Assembly: GCF_039535095.1 (NCBI RefSeq)
Contig: NZ_BAAAWN010000001.1
Location: 3,472,001 to 3,536,000, forward strand
Source: Arthrobacter ramosus
GTDB lineage: Bacteria; Actinomycetota; Actinomycetes; Actinomycetales; Micrococcaceae
Direction: 5' to 3'
DNA length: 64,000 nt
The notes beneath the pieces are model-generated. The model was not told the DNA's origin, searched no databases, and saw nothing but the letters and a program-made list of their open reading frames with translations. Each line of letters begins with the position of its first letter. Within the stretch, counting starts at the first letter, position 1. The translations under genes were made by a program, and so were the position numbers. Positions 33,872 to 43,540 of this stretch are shown in pieces.

Positions 33872-34948
33872 ATGGACTCAAAGCGACACGGCACCGTTGA
33901 TGAACAATTGCTGCCGGACGAGGCCGTGGTTGCCTTGCCACCTGAGCGCGAGTCCCTCAATGGGCACAAGCCGACAGTCATGGATCCTGAGCAATTCCAC
34001 GCTGCCAGCGAGAAGATCCTGGCGGCCATCAACAAAGTCATCGACGGCAAAGCCGAGGCCGCCAAACTTGCCCTCACCGTGCTCCTCGCCCAAGGCCACC
34101 TGCTAGTGGAGGACGTGCCGGGTGTCGGCAAGACGCTGCTCGCCAAGACCCTCGCCCGCACCATCGATTGCAAGGTCAGCCGTATCCAGTTCACCCCGGA
34201 CCTGCTTCCTTCTGACGTCACGGGCGTCTCCATCTACAATCAGTCCTCGCGGCAGTTCGAGTTCCGGATGGGTGCGGTGTTCGCCAACATCGTGATCGGA
34301 GACGAAATCAATCGCGCCTCCGCCAAGACGCAGTCCGCCCTCCTCGAATGCATGGAGGAACATCAAGTGACGGTGGACGGCCATTCGTACCAGCTGGGCG
34401 AGCCGTTCATGGTTGTCGCGACGCAGAATCCCATCGAGATGGAAGGAACGTATCCGCTGCCGGAGGCGCAGCGGGACCGTTTCATGGCCCGCATCTCGAT
34501 GGGCTACCCGGACAAGCTCTCCGAGATCGAGATGCTCGAGACGCATCAGGCGGTCTCACCCCTCGCCAAAGTCACACCGGTGGTCACTTCCGCGGACGTC
34601 GCCGCGATGATCGCCACGGTGCAGCAGGTCTACGTTTCCCAATCGGTCAAGGAATATACGGTTGCCTTGGGCCGGGCCACCCGGGACAGCGCCCGCCTGC
34701 GCCTCGGAGCCAGCCCGCGCTCCCTGCTGCAACTACTGCGGGCGGCCAAAGCGACCGCTGCCCTTGACGGAAGGGATTTCGTCCTTCCCGACGACGTCAT
34801 TTCCGTATCCGAGTCCGTCCTGGCACACCGCATCATCCTTGACCGCAAGGCCGCGAGTTCCGGTGATACTCCGCAGAGCATCATCCGGGCCATCCTGGCC
34901 TCCCTCCCGGTAAGCCAAGACGCTGGCGCGGAACGCCGCGGCAGCTAG
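33872..34948 (+). CDS. MoxR-family AAA+ ATPase
   Basis: The 358-aa protein has Walker A VEDVPGVGKTLLAK, Walker B NIVIGDEINRAS, and the family segment VATQNPIEMEGTYPLPEAQ. MoxR ATPases are chaperone-like factors that work with VWA or DUF58 partners, encoded directly downstream here. The start is ATG at 33872, seven bases after GAGGGG; a TTG two codons upstream is less likely. It is the first gene of a three-gene operon with DUF58 and transglutaminase genes, a common actinobacterial arrangement. Confidence 0.93.
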   Translation: MDSKRHGTVDEQLLPDEAVVALPPERESLNGHKPTVMDPEQFHAASEKILAAINKVIDGKAEAAKLALTVLLAQGHLLVEDVPGVGKTLLAKTLARTIDCKVSRIQFTPDLLPSDVTGVSIYNQSSRQFEFRMGAVFANIVIGDEINRASAKTQSALLECMEEHQVTVDGHSYQLGEPFMVVATQNPIEMEGTYPLPEAQRDRFMARISMGYPDKLSEIEMLETHQAVSPLAKVTPVVTSADVAAMIATVQQVYVSQSVKEYTVALGRATRDSARLRLGASPRSLLQLLRAAKATAALDGRDFVLPDDVISVSESVLAHRIILDRKAASSGDTPQSIIRAILASLPVSQDAGAERRGS

Positions 34949-34970
34949 GAGAGCGAAGGAGGGCGCAGGC

Positions 34971-36389
34971 ATGGCGCTGATCGATCTACTTCCGAAGCAT
35001 CTGTTCACTACCCGCGGTTGGGGCTTGCTTGCCAGCGGTGCGGGTTCCATGCTGCTTGCCCAGATCATGGGCAGGCGGGACCTGCTGGCCCTCGGGATCC
35101 TGCTGGTGGTGCTGCCACTGGTATCGCTTGCCGGCGTCCGTATCCTCAAACCGCGCTTCCAGGTGTTCCGCGAATTCCACCCCTCCTCCGTGGAGACCTC
35201 GTCCACGGCCACGGTGCGCTTGGCAGTGGCACGGACTGGGGCGGCCGCCGGGCCCGTGATCATGGAGGAGCAGTTGCCGCCGCGCTTCGGCGAACCCCCG
35301 GCCTTTCGCTTTCCTGCCCGTGCCGCTTCCGGCGGCACCAGCCGCTATGAATACCATTTGCGCTCCGGCAAGCGCGGCCAGTTCAGGATCGGTCCGGTCA
35401 CGGCCGAATTCTGCGATCCCTTCGGCTTGTCGCTGCACCGGCACGAGATCGACGACGGCGACATCCTCACCGTGACGCCTGCCGCCGTCGAACTCCCCGC
35501 CACCGGCCTCGCCGGCGCACGCGGAAACGACGGCGTGACGGCCACCCGGATCCGCGCCAATCCCAGCGACGACGACGTGATGACCCGCGAATACCGGCAC
35601 GGCGACCCCATGCGACGCGTCCACTGGGCCGCGACGGCGCGGCACGGCGAACTCATGGTGCGGCAGGAGGAATCCGTCACCACGCCGGAGGCGACCATCA
35701 TCATGGACCAGCGCTATTCCGCTTTCGTATCGGGCTCGGCCGCGGTCTTCGGCCCTGCCCACGAGGACGCTTTTGAACTGGTGAGCAGCGATAACTTCGA
35801 ATGGGTCGTGACGGCAGCGATGTCGATCAGTGCCCATCTTGCCGATCGCAACTATTCGCTGCGTTTCCTCGATGCTGCAGGACACCCCGCATTCCGCGCA
35901 TCCCGCTCCGCCCCATATCCCGAAACCGAGGAATTCAGCGGTTTGGGAGGCCTGCAATCCATTGCCGAAAGCCTCGCAGCCATCCAGCTCAGCGGCCCAC
36001 GGCACGTCCACGGCGAGCGCGGCCGTAAAGAAGCGGCCGTCGTCGAGGGTGCCGAGGCGCCCTTCGACGACCACCTGATGGACAAGCTGGCGGCACACCG
36101 CCTGCGTGGCCCCGTTCTCGCGCTGCTCGGCAACATGCCGCTCTCCGAGGCCCGCGCGTTGGCGCCGGCGGCCGGCTACGGGGCCAACGCTTTTGCCCTC
36201 GTGGTTACCGACCACCCGCACCATGTCCAGCCCGTCATCGAGGCCTTGAAGCTGGGCGGCTGGCGTGCCGTCGCCGTGAGTTCGAGAACGGACCTTCCCG
36301 CGGCATGGGCCGGGTTCGATCAAGGAGAGATCCTCGCAGCTGCTGCCGCAGCGATGGATGTCCGCCGTGGCGCGGCGGTGCCGCGATGA
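34971..36389 (+). CDS. DUF58 membrane protein
   Basis: The 472-aa protein has two N-terminal membrane helices (about residues 15-60) and the DUF58 signature YRHGDPMRRVHWAATARHGEL, here 21 residues so cited by its core DPMRRVHWAATAR. A degenerate VWA-like region follows. DUF58 proteins are the usual partners of MoxR ATPases, of unknown molecular function, probably in envelope assembly. It starts 22 bp after the MoxR gene behind an AAGGAGGGC-like site, and ends in an ATGA overlap with the transglutaminase gene. Confidence 0.9.
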   Translation: MALIDLLPKHLFTTRGWGLLASGAGSMLLAQIMGRRDLLALGILLVVLPLVSLAGVRILKPRFQVFREFHPSSVETSSTATVRLAVARTGAAAGPVIMEEQLPPRFGEPPAFRFPARAASGGTSRYEYHLRSGKRGQFRIGPVTAEFCDPFGLSLHRHEIDDGDILTVTPAAVELPATGLAGARGNDGVTATRIRANPSDDDVMTREYRHGDPMRRVHWAATARHGELMVRQEESVTTPEATIIMDQRYSAFVSGSAAVFGPAHEDAFELVSSDNFEWVVTAAMSISAHLADRNYSLRFLDAAGHPAFRASRSAPYPETEEFSGLGGLQSIAESLAAIQLSGPRHVHGERGRKEAAVVEGAEAPFDDHLMDKLAAHRLRGPVLALLGNMPLSEARALAPAAGYGANAFALVVTDHPHHVQPVIEALKLGGWRAVAVSSRTDLPAAWAGFDQGEILAAAAAAMDVRRGAAVPR

Positions 36390-39007
36390 CCACTACCTCC
36401 AGGAACAGCCCTCCCGGACGGTCCCAGGGCCCGGAGGAGGCAGGGACAAGTGACCCCTCGTCCCGTGGTTCAGGAAGGGCCCGTGGTCCGGGGTGGGCCC
36501 GTGGTCCGGGGTGGGCCCGTGGTTCAGGAAGGGCGCCCCGCCCGCGAACGCCAGGACCCGGAGCCTACCCTTGGGCAATGTCGGCGGCCATCGCTTTCGC
36601 CGTACTCGGAGCCTCGCTCTCGCTCAACGGGGTTTTCAGGGGTTGGGCCTGGCTGGTTCCCGCCATCACCACGGTGTTTGTCGTCGGACTGACGCTGGCT
36701 GCGCTTCGAGCCTTGAGGGTCCACCCGGTGCTCACCACTTTGGGCGGCTTGCTGGGCTTGGTGTTCATCCTCGACTTCACGTTCTTCCGGCCGGAAAGCA
36801 TCGCCGGCTTCATTCCTTCCGGCGCGACCCTTGACACGCTGGGCCAATTCCTCAAACGGGCCGGCGAAACGGTCGTATCGGAGACAGCACCCGTCTCCCC
36901 GAACGCCGGAATAGTGTTCGTCGCCTGCGCGGGCCTGGGCTTGTTTACTGTCCTCATCGATGCCCTGGCGGTCCCGCTCGGAATGCCTGCGACAAGTGGC
37001 TTGGGCCTGCTGGTTGTCCTCGTGTTCCCGGCGACGATCAAGCCGCAAGGCGGCGGGCTGCCCGGATTCCTCGCCGCCGCCGTCGGCTTCATCCTGATCC
37101 TGGGTTGCAGCCAGTGGTTCGCCCCGGACTCGCGGCTGCAGACGGACAACGCCCACGGCACGGGGCAGCTCAAACGGTCCATGGTGATCGGTGGCGTGGC
37201 CTTGGTGCTGGGGCTCCTGTTGCCGTTGGCGGTTCCGGGCTTCGAGCGCGGGACGTTTCCGGTCGGTTCGCGGCTGAATCCCTGGGGCGTCTCCAACGGC
37301 CTGAACCCCATGATCACGCTCGGCAACAGCCTGCGGAATCCAACCGGCGACGGCAGCATCACCTATGCCACGAGTTCCACGGCACCGGTGTACTTGCGCT
37401 CCGTCACCATTGACAAGTTCGACGGCGATACCTGGGCACCGGACGACCGCGAAGCCTCCCGGCGCATTGGACCGGGACGCATGGCGCCGGACTACCCGCT
37501 CCCCTCCGAGCTGGTGCGCCAAGTGACAGTGATCGATACCGGGCAATTCACCAGTCCGTACCTGCCGGTCCCCTATGCCCCGACAGCCGTCAACGGTCTG
37601 AGCGGACGCTGGTCATGGGATCCCGCAACGCTCAGCATCCGTGGCGAGGACGGCACCACGAGGAACCAGCAGTACACGGTGTATTCGGCGCTGCCGGCCC
37701 TGACGTCCGCAACGCTGAGCCAAGACAACGCCAAGCCCACCTCCATCTCGCAGGATTTCATCCAGCTGCCAAGCAATGTCCCGGACATTGTGAAGAACAC
37801 CGCCAAGGCAGTGACGGCCGGCGCCAACGGCAACTACGCCAAGGCGATGGCGATCCAGGACTATCTGCGCTCGTCCCAGTTCAGCTACTCCCTGCAGGCT
37901 CCGGTCCAGGGCGGCTATGACGGCAACGGCATGTCCGTGCTGGCCGATTTCCTGCAGCAGAAGAGCGGCTATTGCGTGCACTTCGCCTCTGCGATGGCCG
38001 TCATGGCGCGGCTGGACGGAATCCCGAGCCGAATCGCAGTGGGCTATGCGCCGGGCCACGCCACAGGCGCTACAGTTGCCGTGGCAGGACAGGAACCCCT
38101 TCCGGAGTACCAGGTGGATGCCCGCGATGCCCACGCCTGGCCCGAGCTCTATTTCGAGGGAGTCGGTTGGGTCGCCTTCGAACCAACCCCTTCCCGCGGC
38201 GTCGTCCCGCCCTATGCGAGCGAGCCTGTCGCACCGGGCGGCCCGAGCACCAACCTGCACGACGAGAACCTGACCCCGGGTTCCTCGACTCCCGCGCCGA
38301 GCACCGCCGCCGTACCGCCGCTTGCGGGTCCGGGGGTTGGATCGGGCACAGCCACCGGCTCCGCGACCGTTCTTTATGCCACCGCCGCCGCGCTCCTTTT
38401 GGCGGTGTTGGCCGCCTCCCCGCGGCTGGTCCGCTCCGGCATCCGGGCGCGGCGCCTGAGGCCATCACGGGCCAATCAGATCGGCTCGGGGGGTGCGGCC
38501 GGTCCGGCCCCGCCCCGGGATGGTCCGGTTCTGGCATGGGCTGAGCTTCAGGACCTCGCCACGGATTACGGTATACCGCCCGTGCCCAGCGAAACGCCGC
38601 GGCACTTCGCGGCCCGGTTGAGCAACTCGGCTGCGCTCGGAGCCCCGGCGGCGGCAGCGTCGCCGTCGGGAGCCGCCGACGACGCCGGGCAGCACGCGCT
38701 TGCATCGCTCACCGGCGACTTCGAACGGCAGCGTTACGGTCCCCCGGCCGCCGTCGCGGCTAACACTGCAGCGGAACAAGCGAACACGGCCGCGGTCCGG
38801 ATCGCGGCAGTCCGTGCCGCGTTCCGGCGCAATGCCTCCTGGTTCGCGGTTTTTCGTGCGGATTGGTTCCCGCCGTCGTTGATGTCCAGGTGGTTCCAGC
38901 TCTTGTGGTCACCTTTCCGCCGGCTGGGTCGCATTTCCGCGGCAGCAGCACGCCGGGCCGCAGCATCCGTGCAGAGACTGTTCGAAGCCATCCGCTGGCG
39001 GCGATGA
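36386..39007 (+). CDS. Membrane transglutaminase-like protein
   Basis: The protein is 873 aa, starting at the ATG that overlaps the DUF58 stop. Several membrane helices lie in the first 300 residues. An extracytoplasmic transglutaminase core follows with Cys (SGYCVHFASAMAVMAR), His (DARDAHAWPELYF) and a downstream Asp/Asn region; then comes another helix (ATVLYATAAALLLAVLAA) and a cytosolic tail. Family members (TgpA-like) are thought to crosslink or hydrolyse envelope proteins. Near the N-terminus an 18-bp unit repeats four times (36462-36533), giving ARGPGW/ARGSGR repeats. Confidence 0.9.
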   Translation: MTTTSRNSPPGRSQGPEEAGTSDPSSRGSGRARGPGWARGPGWARGSGRAPRPRTPGPGAYPWAMSAAIAFAVLGASLSLNGVFRGWAWLVPAITTVFVVGLTLAALRALRVHPVLTTLGGLLGLVFILDFTFFRPESIAGFIPSGATLDTLGQFLKRAGETVVSETAPVSPNAGIVFVACAGLGLFTVLIDALAVPLGMPATSGLGLLVVLVFPATIKPQGGGLPGFLAAAVGFILILGCSQWFAPDSRLQTDNAHGTGQLKRSMVIGGVALVLGLLLPLAVPGFERGTFPVGSRLNPWGVSNGLNPMITLGNSLRNPTGDGSITYATSSTAPVYLRSVTIDKFDGDTWAPDDREASRRIGPGRMAPDYPLPSELVRQVTVIDTGQFTSPYLPVPYAPTAVNGLSGRWSWDPATLSIRGEDGTTRNQQYTVYSALPALTSATLSQDNAKPTSISQDFIQLPSNVPDIVKNTAKAVTAGANGNYAKAMAIQDYLRSSQFSYSLQAPVQGGYDGNGMSVLADFLQQKSGYCVHFASAMAVMARLDGIPSRIAVGYAPGHATGATVAVAGQEPLPEYQVDARDAHAWPELYFEGVGWVAFEPTPSRGVVPPYASEPVAPGGPSTNLHDENLTPGSSTPAPSTAAVPPLAGPGVGSGTATGSATVLYATAAALLLAVLAASPRLVRSGIRARRLRPSRANQIGSGGAAGPAPPRDGPVLAWAELQDLATDYGIPPVPSETPRHFAARLSNSAALGAPAAAASPSGAADDAGQHALASLTGDFERQRYGPPAAVAANTAAEQANTAAVRIAAVRAAFRRNASWFAVFRADWFPPSLMSRWFQLLWSPFRRLGRISAAAARRAAASVQRLFEAIRWRR
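36462..36533 (+). repeat. Four 18-bp tandem repeats in the transglutaminase gene
   Basis: Units start at 36462, 36480, 36498 and 36516, each beginning CCCGTGGT. The outer two are identical (TTCAGGAAGGG ending) and so are the inner two (CCGGGGTGGG ending). In frame they encode six-residue Arg/Gly/Trp-rich repeats in the cytosolic N-terminus. Copy number may vary between strains. Confidence 0.85.
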
Positions 39008-39074
39008 CCCAACTGACTGGCATTAGATGTCGTTCTGGGCGCCGAAAACGACATTAACTGCGAGCTACTTGGGG
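39008..39074. repeat. Palindromic intergenic element
   Basis: A core stem TGTCGTT (39028-39034) pairs with AACGACA (39047-39053). Similarity extends outward imperfectly to CCCAA at 39008 and TTGGGG at 39074. It starts directly after the transglutaminase stop and precedes a second hairpin. It resembles REP-type interspersed repeats. Confidence 0.5.
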
Positions 39075-39087
39075 TTGGAACGCCAAA

Positions 39088-39124
39088 GGCAGGGCACCGG
39101 AACCCAAAGGTCCAGTGCCCTGCC
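39088..39124. terminator. Bidirectional terminator hairpin
   Basis: GGCAGGGCAC (39088-39097) pairs perfectly with GTGCCCTGCC (39115-39124). It lies between convergent transglutaminase and dehydrogenase genes, followed by TTTGGCGTT on the minus strand. Confidence 0.65.
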
Positions 39125-39171
39125 TTCACTCAACGGCAGTTCCCCGTTGCGAGAGGTCCGCCGAAGTTCTA

Positions 39172-40653
39172 CTAGTCGGCGTAGGGATCCGCGATGCCGA
39201 CGTACTGCGTGGTGAGGTATTCCTCGATGCCTTCGAAACCGCCTTCACGGCCCAGGCCGGACTGCTTCACGCCGCCGAAAGGTGCTGCGGCGTTGGAGAT
39301 GACGCCGGCGTTGAGGCCAAGCATGCCGGTCTCGATTCTTTCGCTGACGCGCAGTCCCCGGTTCAGGTCCTTGGTGTAGACGTAGGCGACCAGGCCGTAT
39401 TCGGTGTTGTTGGCCAGCTTGATGGCTTCGTCTTCGCTCTTGAAGGTGATGATCGGGGCCACCGGTCCGAAGATTTCTTCCTTCAGGATGCGGGCGTCCG
39501 CGGACACGTTCTTGAGCACGGTGGGCTGGTAGAAGTAGCCCGGGCCGTCAACCGGGGCACCGCCGGTGACGGCGATCGCGCCGTTGGCAACGGCGTCGGA
39601 CACGAGGGCATGCACGCCGTTGCGGGCCTTGCCATCGATCAACGGGCCGACCGTGGAGTCCGGCTCGGTACCGCGCGCAGTGTTCAGAGCCGAGATCTTG
39701 GCAGCGAACTTATCGGCGAAGGCATCAGCGATGGAGTCATGCACAATGAAGCGGTTGGCTGCGGTGCAGGCCTCGCCCATGTTGCGCATCTTGGCCGCGA
39801 CTGCGCCTTCGACGGCCTTGTCCAGGTCGGCGTCCTCGAAGACCACGAACGGTGCGTTGCCGCCGAGTTCCATGGAGCTGCGCAGGACCTTGTCCGCGGC
39901 TTCGCGCATGAGGGACTGCCCGACGGCGGTGGAACCCGTGAAGGAGATCTTGCGCAGGCGGTCGTCCTTGATGAGGGGCCCGGTGACCGCGCCTGCCGTG
40001 GAGGTCTGGATGACGTTGAGCACGCCTGCAGGGAGGCCGGCTTCCTGCATGACCTGTGCGAAGAGCAGGCTGGTCAGCGGGGTCAGGTTGGCGGGTTTGA
40101 GCACCATGGTGCAGCCGGCGGCAACCGCCGGGGCAATCTTGCGGGTAGCCATCGCCAGCGGGAAGTTCCACGGAGTGATCAGCAGGCAGGGACCAACCGG
40201 CTTCTTCTGGACCAGGATGCGGTTCTTGCCGTCCGGGGCGGCGGAGTAGCGGCCGCTGACGCGGACGGCTTCCTCGGAGAACCAGCGCAGGAACTCGGCC
40301 CCATAAGCTACTTCGCCGCGGGCTTCAGCCAAGGGCTTGCCCATTTCAAGGGTCATGAGCAGCGCGAAGTCTTCGGCGCGTGCCGTGACCAGCTCGAACG
40401 CGCGGCGCAGGATTTCACCACGCTCGCGGGGAGCGGTACGGGCCCAGGAAGCCTGGGCGGCGGCAGCAGCATCCAGCGCCGCGGCGCCGTCCTCTGCTCC
40501 GGCGTCGGAGATGCTGATGAGCACCTTGCCCGTGGCGGGATCCTCGACGTCGAACGTCTTGCCGGATGCCGCAGGCAGCCACTGGCCGTTGATGAGCAGC
40601 CCCGTGGGAACGGAGGCGAGAAGTTCGCTTTCGCGATCGGCGGTAACAGTCAC
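39172..40653 (-). CDS. gabD: NAD(P)-dependent succinate-semialdehyde dehydrogenase
   Basis: This 493-aa aldehyde dehydrogenase has catalytic Glu in MELGGNAPFVVFED, catalytic Cys in GEACTAANR, NAD(P) site ITPWNFPLAM, and substrate-side motif SGLGREGG. GEACTAANR and the overall pattern fit the GabD group that oxidises succinate semialdehyde to succinate. The start is GTG at 40653, five bases after GAAGGAG; the open frame reaches a GTG at 40725 but without a ribosome-binding site. No gabT or transporter is next to it. Other semialdehyde substrates remain possible. Confidence 0.88.
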   Translation of the reverse strand: MTVTADRESELLASVPTGLLINGQWLPAASGKTFDVEDPATGKVLISISDAGAEDGAAALDAAAAAQASWARTAPRERGEILRRAFELVTARAEDFALLMTLEMGKPLAEARGEVAYGAEFLRWFSEEAVRVSGRYSAAPDGKNRILVQKKPVGPCLLITPWNFPLAMATRKIAPAVAAGCTMVLKPANLTPLTSLLFAQVMQEAGLPAGVLNVIQTSTAGAVTGPLIKDDRLRKISFTGSTAVGQSLMREAADKVLRSSMELGGNAPFVVFEDADLDKAVEGAVAAKMRNMGEACTAANRFIVHDSIADAFADKFAAKISALNTARGTEPDSTVGPLIDGKARNGVHALVSDAVANGAIAVTGGAPVDGPGYFYQPTVLKNVSADARILKEEIFGPVAPIITFKSEDEAIKLANNTEYGLVAYVYTKDLNRGLRVSERIETGMLGLNAGVISNAAAPFGGVKQSGLGREGGFEGIEEYLTTQYVGIADPYAD

Positions 40654-40841
40654 AGTGACTCCTTCGTCAGTCGGCGCAGCTTGTAGAGATGCACCAACAC
40701 TTGATTTTTGTGGAATTACTGTCACGGTACTGCCCGCCGCGAAGCAGTGTCTACGCCTTCGCGCACTGCCGCGGGAGCAAGAGTTTGTGCAGTTGCACAG
40801 CCTCCGGTTGGAGCGGAAGCTACCGCGCCGCGAGCACTGCC

Positions 40842-41786
40842 CTAACGCGCTGCGAGCACTGCGGAGTACAGCTCGCGCTTGCTGATGCGGGCCTCCTCGG
40901 CTACTGCGGCCACCGCTTCCTTGAGCCTGATGCCCTTGGCAATGAGTTCATTGACCGCGGCAACATGGTCTTCAGGCTTGCCCGGCGCCTGTTCGGGGGC
41001 GCCGGCCACGACGACGGCAATCTCGCCGCGGACCTCGTTGTTTTCCGCCCACTCGAGCAGTTCCCGGACGGTTCCCCGGATGACTTCCTCGTAGGTCTTC
41101 GTCAATTCACGGCACACGGCGATGCGGCGGTCCGAACCGAACCGCTCGTGAAGGGCACGGAGCATGGGCTCGAGCCTGTGCGGTGCCTCGAAGAACACCA
41201 TGGTCCGGCGTTCGTTGCCGAGGTCCGCAAGCCGGGAGCTGCGTTCGCCGGCCTTGCGGGGAAGGAATCCCTCGAAGCAGAACCGGTCCGTGGGCAGCCC
41301 CGATAGCGCGAGGGCCGTCAACACGGCGGACGGGCCAGGGAAGGCGGTGACGAAGAGCCCTGCTGCCACGGCTCCCTCCACGAGGCGGAAGCCGGGGTCG
41401 GACACTGCGGGCATGCCGGCGTCGCTCACCATGATGATGGTCTTGCCCGCCCGGACGTGATCCAGCAGTTCCTCGGTCTTGGCAGCCTCGTTGTGCTCGT
41501 GGTAGCTGATGACCCGGCCGGACACGGTGATGCCGAGCGACTGGACCAGCCGGTGCAGGCGACGGGTGTCCTCTGCGGCGACGATGTCGGCCGTCTGCAG
41601 CAACTCGATGAGCCGGCTCGAGGCATCGCCGACGTTGCCGATGGGAGTCGCAGCCAGCACGATCCGGCCCACGCCGTCGGGCAGGGCGGGCAGCGCCTGC
41701 ACTTCAAGAGGCTCCGCCTCGGCCTCAAGGGACTCCGCCGAGTCAGGAAGGGTGGTTTCATCCGGGGAGCTCAGCTGTTCAGTCAC
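40842..41786 (-). CDS. rsmI: 16S rRNA (cytidine(1402)-2'-O)-methyltransferase
   Basis: This 314-aa tetrapyrrole-methylase-fold enzyme carries the RsmI signatures LAATPIGNVGDAS, VAAEDTRRLHRL, SYHEHNEAAKT, VSDAGMPAVSDPG and EAPHRLEPML. It methylates the 2'-O of C1402 in 16S rRNA. An acidic N-terminal extension of about 35 residues precedes the core. It is divergent from the O-mannosyltransferase gene over a gap of about 68 bp, as commonly seen in actinobacteria. Confidence 0.95.
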   Translation of the reverse strand: MTEQLSSPDETTLPDSAESLEAEAEPLEVQALPALPDGVGRIVLAATPIGNVGDASSRLIELLQTADIVAAEDTRRLHRLVQSLGITVSGRVISYHEHNEAAKTEELLDHVRAGKTIIMVSDAGMPAVSDPGFRLVEGAVAAGLFVTAFPGPSAVLTALALSGLPTDRFCFEGFLPRKAGERSSRLADLGNERRTMVFFEAPHRLEPMLRALHERFGSDRRIAVCRELTKTYEEVIRGTVRELLEWAENNEVRGEIAVVVAGAPEQAPGKPEDHVAAVNELIAKGIRLKEAVAAVAEEARISKRELYSAVLAAR

Positions 41787-41854
41787 CCAACAAGCCTAAT
41801 GCCCCGGCTCCCGCTTTCAGGGAGCTACCGGAGGCAAAAGGTAGCATGGGCTGA

Positions 41855-43501
41855 GTGACCGATACCTCCGTGCGCCCCGCCCCGCAAACCTGGTTGATAC
41901 GGCCCCGGGAGGCTTTCACAGCCGAGGCCCTGCGGACGCGGCTCATTGGCAGCATCCAAAGCTGGCGGGACTATCCGCCGTCGTTGAGGCTGTGGTTCTG
42001 GCTGATCCCCACCATTACTGCCGTGATCGGCGGGATCCTGCGTTTCGTCCGCCTCGATGCGCCGCACAGCCTCGTCTTCGACGAGACCTACTACGTCAAG
42101 GACGCCTACTCGCTCCTGGTCAGCGGATACGAGCGAAGCTGGCCGGACAAGGCCAACGATGCCTTCAATGCAGGCAATCCCAACGTCCTGCTCAACTCCC
42201 CCGAGTACGTGGTACATCCCCCGGTAGGGAAATGGATGATCGCCTTCGGGATGTGGCTCTTCGGCTCGGACAATTCCTTCGGCTGGAGGTTTTCCGCGGC
42301 CCTGACGGGGACCCTCTCCATCGCCTTGATCGCCCTGATCGCCCTGAAGCTGTTCCGTTCCCACATCCTGGGCGCTGCCGCGGGTCTGCTCCTCGCCGTC
42401 GACGGCCACCACTTGGTCATGTCGCGGACGTCCCTGCTGGACATCTTCCTGATGTTTTGGCTGCTCGCAGCCTTTGGCGCCCTGCTGATGGATCGCGACG
42501 ACGGACGGCGACGGCTGGCGGCACGGCTTGCCGCGCTGGCAGGCGCCTCGAAGGACGGCCGCCCGACGCCGTTGCACCTCGCCTCGGGCCCGTGGCTCGG
42601 ATTCCGGTGGTGGCGGCTGGCGGCCGGTGTTTGCCTCGGCCTGGCGGTCGGCACCAAGTGGTCGGCACTGTTCTTCGTGGTTGCTTTCGGCCTGTTGACC
42701 GTGTTCTGGGACATGAGCGCGCGGCGTATTGCGGGCATCCGGAGCTGGCCCAGCGCCGGGATCATCAAGGACGGCATTCCGGCGTTCTTCACCATGATCC
42801 CCGTGGCCGGAGCTGTGTACCTGTCTACATGGACCGGCTGGTTCCTTTCCAAGGACGCCTACTACCGGCACTGGGCGGATACGAATCCCTCCGACGCGTG
42901 GGGATGGATTCCTGGGCCGCTGCGCTCCCTGGCGTACTACCATATGGAGGCTTACAACTTCCATCAGGGCCTCAGCTCGCCGCACCCCTATTCGGCGAGT
43001 CCGTGGACCTGGCTCGTCATGGGGCGGCCGACGTCGTTCTACTATGAGTCCCCCAAGCAGGGAACCTCCGGCTGCGATCTGCCCAACTGCACTTCGGCGA
43101 TCCTGTCCGTCGGCAACCCGGTGATCTGGTGGGGTGCCACGATTGCACTTTTCGTGGTGCTGTTCTGGTGGGCGGGACGGCGCGACTGGCGGGCCGGGGC
43201 CATCCTGGCCGGCGTCGCTGCGGGGTATTTGCCGTGGTTCATGTATCCGGAGCGCACCATGTTCTACTTCTACGCGCTTTCCTTCGAGCCCTTCCTCGTG
43301 CTGGCTCTCGTCTATGGATTGGGACTGGTGCTCGGCAGGAGCGGGGCTCCTCCGTGGCGCCGCCGCTCCGGCCTGTACCTGGTCGGCCTTGTGGTGGTCC
43401 TTGCGGTGCTGGTGTCGGCGTTCTTCTATCCGGTATGGACGGCAGAAGTTATCAGCTACCAGGACTGGCGGATGCGTATGTGGATGCCGTCCTGGATCTA
43501 A
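41855..43501 (+). CDS. pmt: Protein O-mannosyltransferase (GT39)
   Basis: The 548-aa multi-pass membrane protein has the N-terminal lumenal loop motif VFDETYYVKDAY, whose DE pair is essential in PMT enzymes, HPPVGKWMIAFGM, and about ten membrane helices. It transfers mannose from polyprenyl-phosphate-mannose to Ser/Thr of exported proteins. The GTG start is at 41855. Opposite orientation to rsmI is typical. It may glycosylate the Ala/Ser/Thr-rich secreted proteins of this window, by inference. A strong terminator follows. Confidence 0.94.
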   Translation: MTDTSVRPAPQTWLIRPREAFTAEALRTRLIGSIQSWRDYPPSLRLWFWLIPTITAVIGGILRFVRLDAPHSLVFDETYYVKDAYSLLVSGYERSWPDKANDAFNAGNPNVLLNSPEYVVHPPVGKWMIAFGMWLFGSDNSFGWRFSAALTGTLSIALIALIALKLFRSHILGAAAGLLLAVDGHHLVMSRTSLLDIFLMFWLLAAFGALLMDRDDGRRRLAARLAALAGASKDGRPTPLHLASGPWLGFRWWRLAAGVCLGLAVGTKWSALFFVVAFGLLTVFWDMSARRIAGIRSWPSAGIIKDGIPAFFTMIPVAGAVYLSTWTGWFLSKDAYYRHWADTNPSDAWGWIPGPLRSLAYYHMEAYNFHQGLSSPHPYSASPWTWLVMGRPTSFYYESPKQGTSGCDLPNCTSAILSVGNPVIWWGATIALFVVLFWWAGRRDWRAGAILAGVAAGYLPWFMYPERTMFYFYALSFEPFLVLALVYGLGLVLGRSGAPPWRRRSGLYLVGLVVVLAVLVSAFFYPVWTAEVISYQDWRMRMWMPSWI

Positions 43502-43540
43502 GGGCCTGCCCGGAAGGTCGGGACGGCACGCACACAAAGA

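Noticed and set aside
39115..40686. A 523-codon plus-strand open frame opposite the succinate-semialdehyde dehydrogenase gene
   Set aside because: It mirrors the dehydrogenase codons in a GC-rich genome, has no recognisable motifs, and the minus-strand gene has full family signatures.
41825..43537. A 570-codon minus-strand open frame across the O-mannosyltransferase gene
   Set aside because: Arg/Pro/Gln-rich antisense translation without motifs; the plus-strand protein has membrane helices and the PMT signature.
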